Source of the DNA: Streptomyces sabulosicollis
Lineage (GTDB): Bacteria; Actinomycetota; Actinomycetes; Streptomycetales; Streptomycetaceae
DNA: 47,094 nucleotides
Direction: 5' to 3'
Assembly (NCBI RefSeq): GCF_016103465.1
Contig: NZ_JAEEAP010000016.1
Span: 1-47,094, forward strand
The translations under genes and the position numbers were made by a program. This document shows positions 37,074 to 45,556 of the stretch, piece by piece. How positions within the stretch are numbered: position 1 is the first letter of the stretch; every line of letters begins with the position of its first letter. Below the pieces are notes generated by a model. The model was not told where the DNA came from, did no database searches, and saw only the letters and a list, made by a program, of their open reading frames with translations.

Positions 37074-38072
37074 ATGATCTCGCAATCCCCCCTTCTCACC
37101 GTGGCCGACGGCGTGCACATCTGGTCCCCCACCCCGAGCGCCGGATGGGGTCTGGCCAACTGCGGTCTGATCGTCTCGCCCGACGGCCACGCCGCCTGGA
37201 TCGACAGCCCCTACGACCGGCGGATGGCCGGCGAGTTCCTGGCACACAGCCGTGCCCTGCTGCCCGGCGGGGGCCGGATCGAGCGGGTGATCGTCACCCA
37301 CGCCAACGGCGACCACCTGTGGGGCGCGGAGGTCGTACCCGACGCGGAGATCGTCGCCACCCGCGAGGCGCTCGGCCACATCGAGTACGAGCCCTCGCCG
37401 CAGCAGCTGCACGGCCTGGTGCACGGCAGCGATCCGGCGACTCCGCTCGGCTGGTACCTCCAGCGGCACTTCGGGCGGTTCGACTGGTCCGCCACCGAGG
37501 TGGTCGAGCCGACGCTCACCTTCGTGGGCGAACTCGACCTGCGCGTGGGCCGGGTGCCGGTGCGGCTGTTCAGCCTGGAGTCCGCGCACACCGCGGGCGA
37601 TCTGGTGGCGTATCTGCCGCGGCAGAAGGTGGCGTTCACCGGTGATGTCGTCTTCGCCTCCAGTCCTCAGGACCCCGGCGACCACGCGGTGCACTGGGCG
37701 GGCCCGCTGGACAACGTGATCTCCGCGTGCGAGCGGGTGCTCGCGACCGGGGCCGAGGTGATCGTCCCCGGCCATGGCCCGGTCCTCGACCGGGAGGGGG
37801 TCCGCGGCCACATCGGCTATCTGGAGCATCTGCGGGACCGCACCCGGCAGCTGCACACGGCCGGGGTGCCGGCCCTGGAGGCCGCCCGCACCCTGATCGC
37901 CGAGAACACCTATCCGTCGCTGGGCCTGCCCGAGCGGCTGGTGATCACGGTGGGTTCGGAGTACCGGCATCTGGACGGCACGGAGGCGGCGGCGGACCTC
38001 GTGGCCACCATGGCCGATCTGGCCCAGGTGGCGTGGGAGCGGCGCGAGGGCGCGCCGTCGGCCTCGGCCTGA
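37074..38072 (+). CDS. Metallo-beta-lactamase-fold hydrolase (HxNxDH variant)
   Basis: The 332-aa product has the MBL fold: strand VIVTHANGDHLWGAE carries the first metal motif, written HANGDH instead of HxHxDH. Later ligands are SAHTAGDLVAYLP, FTGDVVF and VPGHGPV. The second His of the classical motif is Asn here, a variant seen in other MBL subfamilies that may use one metal or a different ligand set. Substrate cannot be told; lactonases, thioesterases and glyoxalase-II-type enzymes share the fold. It stands alone and is convergent with the following phosphatase gene. Confidence 0.87.
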   Translation: MISQSPLLTVADGVHIWSPTPSAGWGLANCGLIVSPDGHAAWIDSPYDRRMAGEFLAHSRALLPGGGRIERVIVTHANGDHLWGAEVVPDAEIVATREALGHIEYEPSPQQLHGLVHGSDPATPLGWYLQRHFGRFDWSATEVVEPTLTFVGELDLRVGRVPVRLFSLESAHTAGDLVAYLPRQKVAFTGDVVFASSPQDPGDHAVHWAGPLDNVISACERVLATGAEVIVPGHGPVLDREGVRGHIGYLEHLRDRTRQLHTAGVPALEAARTLIAENTYPSLGLPERLVITVGSEYRHLDGTEAAADLVATMADLAQVAWERREGAPSASA

Positions 38073-38129
38073 CCGCCCCGGCGGGACGCGGATGACGGGG
38101 GCCCGCGGCCGAAGGACGGCGACCGCCGG

Positions 38130-40784
38130 TCAGCGCAGGGCGCGCCGCTCGGCCGGGAGGTCCTGCTCGGTCCAGATGATCTTGCCTTGGCTGGTGTAGC
38201 GGGTGCCCCAGCGCTGGACCATCTGGGCGACGAGGAACAGCCCGCGTCCCCCCTCGTCGGTGGTGGCCGCCCGGCGCAGATGGGGCGCGGTGGTGCTGCC
38301 GTCGGCGACCTCGCAGATCAGCGCCCGGTTGCGCAGCAGCCGCAGCCGTACGGGGCCGACGGCGTGCCGGATGGCGTTGCCGAGCAGCTCGCTGACCACC
38401 AGCTCGGTGGTGAAGGCGGCCTCCTCCAGGTTCCACTCGGCCAGGGTGCGGGCGACGGCCGCCCGCATCCGGGCCACCACCTCCGGGTCCGCCGGGAGGT
38501 CCCACGAGGCCACCCGGCGCGCGTCCAGCGCGGTGGTGCGGGCGATGAGCAGGCAGACGTCGTCGGTGCGGCGCGGCGAGAGCAGGTCGGCCATCACGGT
38601 GTCGCAGGCCCGCTCCGGGTCGGGGTCGGCGTCGGCGAGGGCGTCCCGCAGCTGGTCGAGCCCGGTCTCGATGTCCCGTTCGCGGTCCTGGACCAGCCCA
38701 TCGGTGTAGAGGACGAGGCGGCTGCCCTCGGGCAGCTCCGTCTCGGCCGCCTCGTAGAGCCGTCCGCCGAGTCCCAGCGGCGGTCCCGCGGGCAGGTCGG
38801 GGAAGGTCACCGAGCCGTCGGGACGGACCAGGGCCGGGGGCGGATGCCCGGCCCGCGCCAGGGTGCAGTGCCGGGAGTCCGGGTCGTAGACCGCGTACAG
38901 ACAGGTGGCCCCGGCGGCCCCGGCGCCGCCGATGGCGGTCTCCTCCCGGTCGAGCTGGGCGACCACGTCGTCGAGCCGGGCGAGCAGCTCATCGGGGGGA
39001 AGGTCCACGACGGAGAAGTTGCGCACGGCGGTGCGCAGCCGGCCCATGGTCGCGGCGGCGTGCAGTCCGTGGCCGACGACATCGCCGACGACGAGGGCGA
39101 CCCTGGCCCCGGACAGCGGGATGACGTCGAACCAGTCCCCCCGGACCCCGGCGGGGGCGGGCAGATAGCGCTGGGCGGCCACGACCGCCTGCTGTTCGGG
39201 GCGGCCGCGCGGCAGCAGGCTCTCCTGGAGGGCCAGAGTGGTGGCGTGCTCGCGCGCGTAGCGGCGGGCGTTGTCGATGGCGACGGCCGCCTGACCGGCC
39301 AGCTCCTCGGCGAAGGTCCGGTCCTCCTCGTCGAACGGCGGGGCGTCCCCCGAGCGCCAGAACGCCGCCTGCCCCAGCCGGACGCCACGCCCGCTGAGCG
39401 GCACCGTCAGCAGCGAGTGGATGCCGTACTCCATCACCCATCCGAGCCGCTCCGGCTCCTGGGACGTCCAGTCGGGGCAGGACGACAGTTCGCCCGCGGC
39501 GAACACGCGCGCCTGGCCGGTGCCACCGGCGCGCTGGGTGACGGGGAAGGCCGAGACCCGCTCGCCGATCCGGCGCAGCGGGGGATCCGGCCGGATGCCG
39601 CTGAAGGCGGCCCGGCGCAGCGGCGAGTCCCGGTCGCCCGGCTCCTCGCCGCGCAGGACGGCCTCGTGCAGGTCGACGGTGGCGTAGTCGGCGAAGCGCG
39701 GCACGGCCACCCGGGTCAGTTCCTGGGCGGTGCCTTCCATGTCGAGGCTGCTGCCCACCCGGACCCCGGCCTCGTACAGCAGCTGGAGGCGTGCGTAGGC
39801 CCGGTCGGCCTTGTCCGTGAGGGCGCGCAGCTCGGTGGTGTCCCGCAGGGTGGCGACGCTGCCCCAGGGCTGTCCGCCCCGCTCCGCCGGGCGCTGGTTG
39901 ACCGCCAGCAGCCGGCTCCCGACCTCGTACACCTCGTCGGTGGCCCTGCGGCCGGAGGCGAGCAGCCCGGCGAGCTCCGGGGGCAGGCCGACATCGGTGA
40001 TCCGCCGTCCGTGCGCGTCGCGGGTGAGGCCCAGCAGGAGCAGCACCTCGTCGTTGGCGAGCAGCAGCCGACCCTCGTCGTCGAGGATCAGTACCCCCTC
40101 CCGGACCGAGCGCAGTACGGCGTCGTGGTGTTCGTACATCCTGGTGATCTCGGCGGGGCCGAGCCGGTGGGTCTGCCGCCGCAGCCGCCAGGCCACCAGC
40201 GCCGCGCCGCCCGCACCCAGGAGGAGGGCCAAGGCCGTGGAGCCGTAGATCATCGGCAGTTGACGGCTGACCGTGCGGGCCACGGAGGGGATGGAGACCC
40301 CGGCGTTGACGATGCCGATCACCCGGCCCCGGGCGTCGGTGACCGGTACGGCGGCACGGATCGAGGGGGCCGAGTGGGTGATGCCCGGGAGCCTGTCGGT
40401 GAAGGTTCGGCCCGCCGTGGCCGGATAGAGGCTGCGGCCGATGTGCTTGCCGAGCAGGTTCGGATCGGGGTGGGTCCAGCGGATGCCATCGGGGGAAGTC
40501 ACCACGATGTAGTCGACATCGGTTCGCCGCCGGACCTTCTCGACGTAGGGCTGGAGGGTCCTGGAGGGGTCGCGGGACTCCAGCGCCTGCTGTACGCCGG
40601 GGGCGACGGCGACGGTCCGTGCGACGGTCAGGGCACGGCCCCGGGCCTGGCTGTCCCGGCTGCCGCGCGCCTCGAGGGACAGCGTGGCCCCCGCGGCGAG
40701 CACCAGGAGCGTCACGATGATCAGCATCAGGGCGAACACCTGCCCGCCGACACTGCGCGAGCCCAGCGCCGAGCGCACCTTCAC
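38130..40784 (-). CDS. Membrane sensor with PAS, GAF, SpoIIE-type phosphatase and anti-sigma-kinase-like ATPase domains
   Basis: The 884-aa product has a transmembrane helix at ~14-36, an extracytoplasmic Cache/CitA-like sensor (~40-175, IVNAGVSIPSVARTV near its end) and a second helix at ~178-200. A PAS domain follows (~215-330), then GAF (~340-510), a PP2C/SpoIIE phosphatase (~545-740: GDWFDVIPL, VGDVVGHGLHAA, LVLYTDGLVQDR) and a C-terminal HATPase domain (~765-880: ELVVSELLGNAIRHA, GGRGLFLV). It should sense an external ligand and set the phosphorylation of an anti-sigma-factor antagonist, with both phosphatase and kinase-like modules in one chain. No partner antagonist gene is adjacent. 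It lies 66 bases after lpd in the same direction. Confidence 0.92.
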   Translation of the reverse strand: MKVRSALGSRSVGGQVFALMLIIVTLLVLAAGATLSLEARGSRDSQARGRALTVARTVAVAPGVQQALESRDPSRTLQPYVEKVRRRTDVDYIVVTSPDGIRWTHPDPNLLGKHIGRSLYPATAGRTFTDRLPGITHSAPSIRAAVPVTDARGRVIGIVNAGVSIPSVARTVSRQLPMIYGSTALALLLGAGGAALVAWRLRRQTHRLGPAEITRMYEHHDAVLRSVREGVLILDDEGRLLLANDEVLLLLGLTRDAHGRRITDVGLPPELAGLLASGRRATDEVYEVGSRLLAVNQRPAERGGQPWGSVATLRDTTELRALTDKADRAYARLQLLYEAGVRVGSSLDMEGTAQELTRVAVPRFADYATVDLHEAVLRGEEPGDRDSPLRRAAFSGIRPDPPLRRIGERVSAFPVTQRAGGTGQARVFAAGELSSCPDWTSQEPERLGWVMEYGIHSLLTVPLSGRGVRLGQAAFWRSGDAPPFDEEDRTFAEELAGQAAVAIDNARRYAREHATTLALQESLLPRGRPEQQAVVAAQRYLPAPAGVRGDWFDVIPLSGARVALVVGDVVGHGLHAAATMGRLRTAVRNFSVVDLPPDELLARLDDVVAQLDREETAIGGAGAAGATCLYAVYDPDSRHCTLARAGHPPPALVRPDGSVTFPDLPAGPPLGLGGRLYEAAETELPEGSRLVLYTDGLVQDRERDIETGLDQLRDALADADPDPERACDTVMADLLSPRRTDDVCLLIARTTALDARRVASWDLPADPEVVARMRAAVARTLAEWNLEEAAFTTELVVSELLGNAIRHAVGPVRLRLLRNRALICEVADGSTTAPHLRRAATTDEGGRGLFLVAQMVQRWGTRYTSQGKIIWTEQDLPAERRALR

Positions 40785-40850
40785 ATGCTCTGTCTAACGC
40801 ACATCCGCGGGTCGCACACCTGGTGGCGCCCGGGGTGGGGGCACCGGCGG

Positions 40851-42251
40851 TCACAGATTGATCATGTGTCCGGCGAGCCCGTGGACGGCCTCCTTCACCG
40901 CCTCGCTGAGGGTCGGATGGGCGTGGACGTTGCGGGCCACCTCGTGCACGGTGAGATCCCACTGCTGGGCGAGGGTGAGCTCGGGCAGCAGCTCGGTGAC
41001 CTCGGGGCCGATGAGGTGGCCGCCGAGGAGCTCGCCGTGGCGGCCGTCGCCGATGAGCTTCACGAAGCCGACGGGGTCGCCGAGGCCCTGGGCCTTCCCG
41101 TTGGCGGTGAACGGGAACTTCGCCACCCGGACGTCGAAGCCGCGCTCGCGCGCCTGGGCCTCGGTCCAGCCGAAACTGGCGATCTGCGGCTGGCAGAAGG
41201 TGGCGCGCGGGATCATCACATAGTCCAGCTCCAGGGTCTCGGCGCCGGCGATGGTCTCCGCCGCGACGATGCCCATGGCCTCGGCGGCGTGCGCCAGCAT
41301 CAGCTTGGCGGTGACGTCGCCGATGGCGAAGATGTGCGGCACATTGGTGCGGCACCGGCCGTCGATGCCGATGGCGCCCCGTTCGGTCAGCCGGACGCCG
41401 GTGTGCTCCAGCCCGTATCCGTCCACCCGCGGCCGGAACCCGATGGCCTGGAGCACCCGGGCGGCCTGGAGGGTCTGCCGCTGGCCGCCCGTGGTCACCA
41501 TGACCTTGACCGCGGGGCCCGCGTCGTTGATCGCCTCCACCCGGGTGGAGGTCAGGATGTTCATGCCGAGCCTGCGGAAGCGCCGGGTGAGCTCGGCGGA
41601 GACCTCCTCGTCCTCCAGGGGCACGATCCGGTCCATGAACTCCACCAGCGTCACCTGCACCCCGTAGCTGTGCATGATGTACGCGAACTCCACGCCGATC
41701 GCGCCCGCGCCCGCGATCAGGACGCTGCCGGGCAGGGTGGGCGAGAGGATCTGCTCCTCGTAGGTCACCACCCGCTCGCTGAGGGAGGTGCCGGGCAGCA
41801 GATTGGTGGCCGAGCCCGCGGCGATGACGCAGTGGTCGAAGGTGAGCGTCTCGGTGCCGCCGCCGGGGCGGGTGACCCGCATGTCGTGGGGTCCGGTGAA
41901 GGTTCCCCGGCCCTCGTACTGGGTGATCTTGTTCTTCTTCATCAGATAGTGGACGCCCTTGACCCGTCCGTCGGCCACCTTGCGGCTGCGCTCGAACGCG
42001 TCGCGGTAGTCCACGGTGACGTCGCCGTTCACCCGGATGCCGAAGTTCTTGGCCTCGTGGATGAACAGATGGGCCAGTTCGGCGTTGCGCAGCAGGGCCT
42101 TGGACGGGATGCAGCCCACGTTCAGGCAGACGCCGCCCCAGTAGCGTTCCTCGACGACGGCCGTGGTCAGGCCCAGCTGGGCGGCGCGGATCGCGGCGAC
42201 ATAGCCACCCGGCCCGGCTCCCAGGACCACCACGTCGAAATGTGCGCTCAT
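40851..42251 (-). CDS. lpdA: Dihydrolipoyl dehydrogenase
   Basis: The 466-aa product has FAD loop [20 protein letters not shown], redox disulfide CLNVGC (in [16 protein letters not shown]), NAD loop [18 protein letters not shown] motif [16 protein letters not shown] and the C-terminal catalytic HAHPTLSEA. It is the E3 subunit of 2-oxoacid dehydrogenase complexes or glycine cleavage. ATG 42251 follows AAGGTG; six codons upstream are also open but unlikely. No E1 or E2 gene is adjacent. It diverges from the S4-domain gene with only 30 bases between starts. Confidence 0.94.
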   Translation of the reverse strand: MSAHFDVVVLGAGPGGYVAAIRAAQLGLTTAVVEERYWGGVCLNVGCIPSKALLRNAELAHLFIHEAKNFGIRVNGDVTVDYRDAFERSRKVADGRVKGVHYLMKKNKITQYEGRGTFTGPHDMRVTRPGGGTETLTFDHCVIAAGSATNLLPGTSLSERVVTYEEQILSPTLPGSVLIAGAGAIGVEFAYIMHSYGVQVTLVEFMDRIVPLEDEEVSAELTRRFRRLGMNILTSTRVEAINDAGPAVKVMVTTGGQRQTLQAARVLQAIGFRPRVDGYGLEHTGVRLTERGAIGIDGRCRTNVPHIFAIGDVTAKLMLAHAAEAMGIVAAETIAGAETLELDYVMIPRATFCQPQIASFGWTEAQARERGFDVRVAKFPFTANGKAQGLGDPVGFVKLIGDGRHGELLGGHLIGPEVTELLPELTLAQQWDLTVHEVARNVHAHPTLSEAVKEAVHGLAGHMINL

Positions 42252-42269
42252 GCGTCGCACCTTAGACAT

Positions 42270-42275
42270 TAGAGT
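42270..42275 (+). promoter_or_regulatory. Predicted -10 element for a leaderless S4-domain transcript
   Basis: TAGAGT fits TANNNT and ends 6 bases before the ATG at 42282. No ribosome binding site precedes that ATG, so a leaderless mRNA is likely. The divergent lpd promoter must overlap here. Confidence 0.5.
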
Positions 42276-42281
42276 CGGGGT

Positions 42282-42671
42282 ATGGCTTCAGACGAGGGGT
42301 CCGTACGGGTGGACAGCTGGATCTGGTCCGTGCGGCTGACCAAGACACGCTCCATGGCGTCCTCGGCCTGCCGCGCGGGGCACGTCCGGGTCAACGGCGA
42401 GCGCGTCAAGCCCGCACACACGGTGCGGCCCGGTGACGAGGTGCGGCTGCGCCATGCGGGGCGCGACCGGATCGTGGTCGTCTCGCGCATCGTGCGCAAG
42501 CGGGTCGGGGCGCCGGTGGCGGTGGAGTGCTACGTCGACAACAGCCCTCCCGCCCCACCGCGTGAGCACACCGTGCCGATCGGGCTGCGCGACCGCGGTG
42601 CGGGCCGCCCCACCAAGCGCGACCGGCGCGAGATGGAGCGGCTGCGCGGGATGCCCGGCGGCCTCGGCTGA
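42282..42671 (+). CDS. S4-domain RNA-binding protein (Hsp15 family)
   Basis: The 129-aa product begins with an S4 RNA-binding domain ([52 protein letters not shown] in family layout, residues ~9-66). A basic tail (~100-129, [15 protein letters not shown]) follows. Hsp15 relatives bind the large ribosomal subunit carrying nascent tRNA after abortive translation and aid recycling. Length and tail match the family. It ends seven bases from the convergent FAD oxidoreductase. Confidence 0.92.
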   Translation: MASDEGSVRVDSWIWSVRLTKTRSMASSACRAGHVRVNGERVKPAHTVRPGDEVRLRHAGRDRIVVVSRIVRKRVGAPVAVECYVDNSPPAPPREHTVPIGLRDRGAGRPTKRDRREMERLRGMPGGLG

Positions 42672-42678
42672 GGGCCGG

Positions 42679-43932
42679 TCAGTCCGCGGTGACGCGCACG
42701 GGGCCGCCGTGCGCGTCGGCCCCGGCGATCCAGTCGGCGGGCAGGTGGAACGGCCGGTTGGGCGCCGCGGTGCGCGGAAGGCGCCCGCGGTGCAGCGTCC
42801 GGCCGTCCTGGCTGACGGTGAGCACCGGCCGGGCCAGGAACCGCGTGGTGCGCAGGGTGAACCGGCCGCGCGGCGGACGGGGCCCGTTCGGGGTGAGCCG
42901 GTTGGGTGAGATCCACAGCAGCGGCGCCTCGACCCGCACCGGCAGCGGTCCCGGGGCCCACGGCACGCCCGCGAGATGGCGCAGTACGGGCCCGGCGGCG
43001 AACCGGCCGTCGAGGGCGGCGATATCGGCGGTCTCGACCGGGTGCAGCAGATTGCCCACGGCGAAGATCCCGGGTTCACCGGTGCGGAACTCGGCGTCGG
43101 CGGCCGGGCCCCGGGTGCCGGGGTCGAGGGCGATCCCGGCGCTTCTGGCCAGTTCGTGGTCGGGGATCCAGTCGCCGGTGAACACCACGGTGTCGCAGGC
43201 GATGGCCGCGGTCCTGCCGTCCCTGTGCCGCAGCCGTACGCTCTCCAGCCGCCCTGAGCCGGTCAGTTCGGCCACGGTGGCGTCGGTGACCAGCGGAACG
43301 CCATGGCGCAGCCGGGTGCCGAGGTGGCGCGCGGGATGGGCCTGGTGGTGGGGCTGGTCGGTGACCATGGCGGCGACCTCGGCCCCGGCCCGGCGCAGGG
43401 TGGCGATCGCCGAGTAGCTGACCCGTTCCGCGCCGACGATGACGGCGCGGCGGCCGACGCTCTGGTGGTGCACATGGACGGCCTGCTGCAACTGCCCGGT
43501 GGTGAAGACGCCCGCCGGCCGGGTGCCGGGCACCAGCCGGGCGCTGCGCGGGCGCTCCCGGGCACCGGTGGCCAGGACGACGGCCGTGGCGGTGATCCGC
43601 TCCAGACCCGTCGGGCCGGTGGTGTCCACGGTCCTCGGCGCCGCCCAGCCGGTCGCCGTGACACCGGTGCGCAGCACGGCCCCGGCGCGGATGGCGGCGG
43701 CGATGTGGTGGCGGGCGTAGTCCGGGCCGGTCAGCACCCGGCGCAGATCGCGCAGTCCGAATCCGGTGTGGTCGCAGTGGCGGGGGATGCCGCCCGCGTG
43801 CTGTTCACGGTCGAGGACCTCGACCCGGTCCACCCCGGCGGCGGCCAGCCGCGCGGCGAGCGCGAGCCCGGCCGGTCCGGCCCCGATGACCAGGACGTCG
43901 ACGGTGCGGTGGATACGGTCGGTGGGGGTCAT
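42679..43932 (-). CDS. FAD-dependent oxidoreductase, second subunit of the glycerol operon
   Basis: The 417-aa product has FAD loop VIGAGPAGLALAARLAAAG and a second nucleotide loop near AVIVGAERVSYSAI. GIFAVGNLLHPVETADIAALDG resembles the FAD-closing motif of HcnB/sarcosine-oxidase-alpha-type proteins. It shows no metal-binding cysteine cluster. Its ATG overlaps the GlpA-like stop by four bases, indicating a complex with that protein. In other bacteria GlpK, a GlpA-like enzyme and such an NAD(P)H-oxidase-like partner occur together for glycerol use. The electron acceptor is unknown. Confidence 0.87.
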   Translation of the reverse strand: MTPTDRIHRTVDVLVIGAGPAGLALAARLAAAGVDRVEVLDREQHAGGIPRHCDHTGFGLRDLRRVLTGPDYARHHIAAAIRAGAVLRTGVTATGWAAPRTVDTTGPTGLERITATAVVLATGARERPRSARLVPGTRPAGVFTTGQLQQAVHVHHQSVGRRAVIVGAERVSYSAIATLRRAGAEVAAMVTDQPHHQAHPARHLGTRLRHGVPLVTDATVAELTGSGRLESVRLRHRDGRTAAIACDTVVFTGDWIPDHELARSAGIALDPGTRGPAADAEFRTGEPGIFAVGNLLHPVETADIAALDGRFAAGPVLRHLAGVPWAPGPLPVRVEAPLLWISPNRLTPNGPRPPRGRFTLRTTRFLARPVLTVSQDGRTLHRGRLPRTAAPNRPFHLPADWIAGADAHGGPVRVTAD

Positions 43933-45431
43933 CGCCGGGCCTCCGTCCGGTTGCGGGCCGCGGTGGCCTGGGCGGCGGTCTCCTGGCCCGCGGTGTCGTG
44001 GCCCGCGGTGTCGTGGGCCGCGGTGTCGTGGCCCGCGGTGGCCGCCTCGAACTGGGCCCGCACCGCGGCGCCGCAGAAGAATCCCTGGCAGCGCCCGGCC
44101 AGGGCGCGGGTGCGCCGCCGGAGGCCGTCCAGCGAGGCCGGTGGCACGGTGGCGGTGAGCGCGTCGCGGATCTCGCCCCGGGTGACGCGCTCGCAGTGGC
44201 AGACCACGGTGCCGTACGCGGGGTCGGCGGCGATGAGATCGGCGCGCTGGTAGGGGCGCGGGAACGCCTCGCCGATGGTGGGCATCCGCACGGGCTCGAT
44301 CCCCCGCTCCTCCCCGGGGTCCAGACCGCAGTCGATGAGCAGCCCCGCCACATGCGCGGCGATCGCCATGGAGGCGGTGAGCCCGGTGGAGCGGATGCCG
44401 CCCACGGCGACATACCGGCGGGCCGGGTCGGCGTGGATCTGGTAGTCGGCGTGCTCGGTGGCGGCGCGCAGCCCCGCGTAGACCGCGGTGACCTCCTCCT
44501 CCAGCAGCTCCGGCAGGATTCGTGCGCCCTTCTCCCGGAGCGAGGCCAGCCCGTCGGCCGACGATCCGGTGGCGGTCTTGTCGTCGAGGTCCTCGGCGGT
44601 GGGGCCGAGCATCACGTTGCCGTACACGGTCGGCGCCACCAGCACGCCCTTGCCGAGCGCGGTGGGCACCGGAAGCAGGATGTGGTCGACCAGGCCGCGG
44701 GCGAACTTGTCGAAGACGATGAGCTGGCCGCGGCGCGGGGTCACGGTGAACTCCTCGTGGCCGAGCCGCCGGCTGATCTCGTCCGAGTACAGCCCCGCGG
44801 CGTTCACCAGGTGACGGGCGCGCAGCACCCCGCGCGGGGTGGCGATCTCGTGGTGGTCCTCGCCGCTGGTGATGGCCCCGGCCGGGCAGTTCAGATGCAG
44901 GGCGACGCCCGCGCGCACCGCCTGGGTGGCGTAGGCGAGCGTCGTCGTCCAGGGGCAGATGATGCTCTCGCCGGGGACTTCGAGCGCGCCGAGGGCGCCC
45001 GGCCCCAGGTGGGGTTCGCGGGCGTAGACCGCGTCCGCGTCGAGGACGGCCGTCTCGTCGTAGCCGTTGCGCGCGGCCTTCTCGGCGAGGGAGGGCAGCG
45101 CGGCGAGCTGCTCCCCGTCCCAGGCGACGAGGAGCGCGCCGAGCGGTTCGAGCGGGATGCCGGTCTCGGCGGCGTAGGCGGTCAGCCGCTGGTAGCCCTC
45201 GCGCACCAGACGGGCCTCCAGGGTGCCCGGGGTGGCGTCGAAGCCGGTGTGCAGGATCGCGGTGTTGGCCTTGGAGGTGCCGTTGCCGACGTCGTTCGAC
45301 GCCTCGACGAGGGCGATCCGCGCCTCGTACCGGGCCAGTTCGCGGGCGATGGCGGCGCCGACCACCCCGGCGCCGATGATGGCCACGTCGTAGACCTCGT
45401 CGGGGAGGTCACCCGTGGTCGTAACGGTCAT
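43929..45431 (-). CDS. GlpA-like FAD-dependent glycerol-3-phosphate dehydrogenase with BFD domain
   Basis: The 500-aa product starts at ATG 45431 (AGGGA upstream); GTG 45458 is an alternative. It has the DAO-type FAD domain (VAIIGAGVVGAAIARELARYE, TSKANTAILHTGFD, and YVAVGGIRSTGLTAS near the C-terminus). A bacterioferritin-ferredoxin [2Fe-2S] domain follows, with CHCERV and CQGFFC (CxC-N34-CxxxxC). This layout is that of the anaerobic-type GlpA and L-2-hydroxyglutarate-oxidase relatives. It should oxidise glycerol 3-phosphate and pass electrons to its overlapping partner. The tail (~470-500) is a degenerate AGHDT pentapeptide repeat. Confidence 0.89.
   Translation of the reverse strand: MTVTTTGDLPDEVYDVAIIGAGVVGAAIARELARYEARIALVEASNDVGNGTSKANTAILHTGFDATPGTLEARLVREGYQRLTAYAAETGIPLEPLGALLVAWDGEQLAALPSLAEKAARNGYDETAVLDADAVYAREPHLGPGALGALEVPGESIICPWTTTLAYATQAVRAGVALHLNCPAGAITSGEDHHEIATPRGVLRARHLVNAAGLYSDEISRRLGHEEFTVTPRRGQLIVFDKFARGLVDHILLPVPTALGKGVLVAPTVYGNVMLGPTAEDLDDKTATGSSADGLASLREKGARILPELLEEEVTAVYAGLRAATEHADYQIHADPARRYVAVGGIRSTGLTASMAIAAHVAGLLIDCGLDPGEERGIEPVRMPTIGEAFPRPYQRADLIAADPAYGTVVCHCERVTRGEIRDALTATVPPASLDGLRRRTRALAGRCQGFFCGAAVRAQFEAATAGHDTAAHDTAGHDTAGQETAAQATAARNRTEARR
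43971..44045. repeat. 15-bp tandem repeats encoding the GlpA-like C-terminal tail
   Basis: About five units of a gcccgcggtgtcgtg-like sequence (clean copies at 43986-44000, 44001-44015 and 44016-44030) encode AxHDT pentapeptides. Confidence 0.85.
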
Positions 45432-45476
45432 GGTGGTCCCTTGCTCGGTGGTGGACACGGGTCCTGGTGCGCGGCT

Positions 45477-45556
45477 GGTCCTCAGCGGGTGGTCCTCAGT
45501 GGGTGGTCCTCAGTGGGTAGTCCGTCAGTGGCTGGTCCTCAGCGGGTAGTTCTCAG
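45477..45556. repeat. 14-bp tandem repeats in the glpK-glpA intergenic gap
   Basis: Units of ggtcctcagygggt occur at 45477-45490, 45491-45504, 45505-45518 and 45534-45547, with a diverged copy at 45519-45533 and a partial one at 45548-45556. The kinase stop codon lies in the last copy. On the minus strand each unit contains TGAGGACC, carrying a stop codon and a GAGGA ribosome-site-like core. Confidence 0.9.

Noticed and set aside
38187-42272. A 1361-codon plus-strand open frame antisense to the SpoIIE-type gene and lpd
   Set aside because: Long antisense frames are expected from strong GC3 bias. The opposite strand encodes two proteins with intact catalytic motifs, and the antisense product shows no domain.
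45477-45556. Possible CRISPR array
   Set aside because: Units are 14-15 bases and contiguous with no unique spacers.
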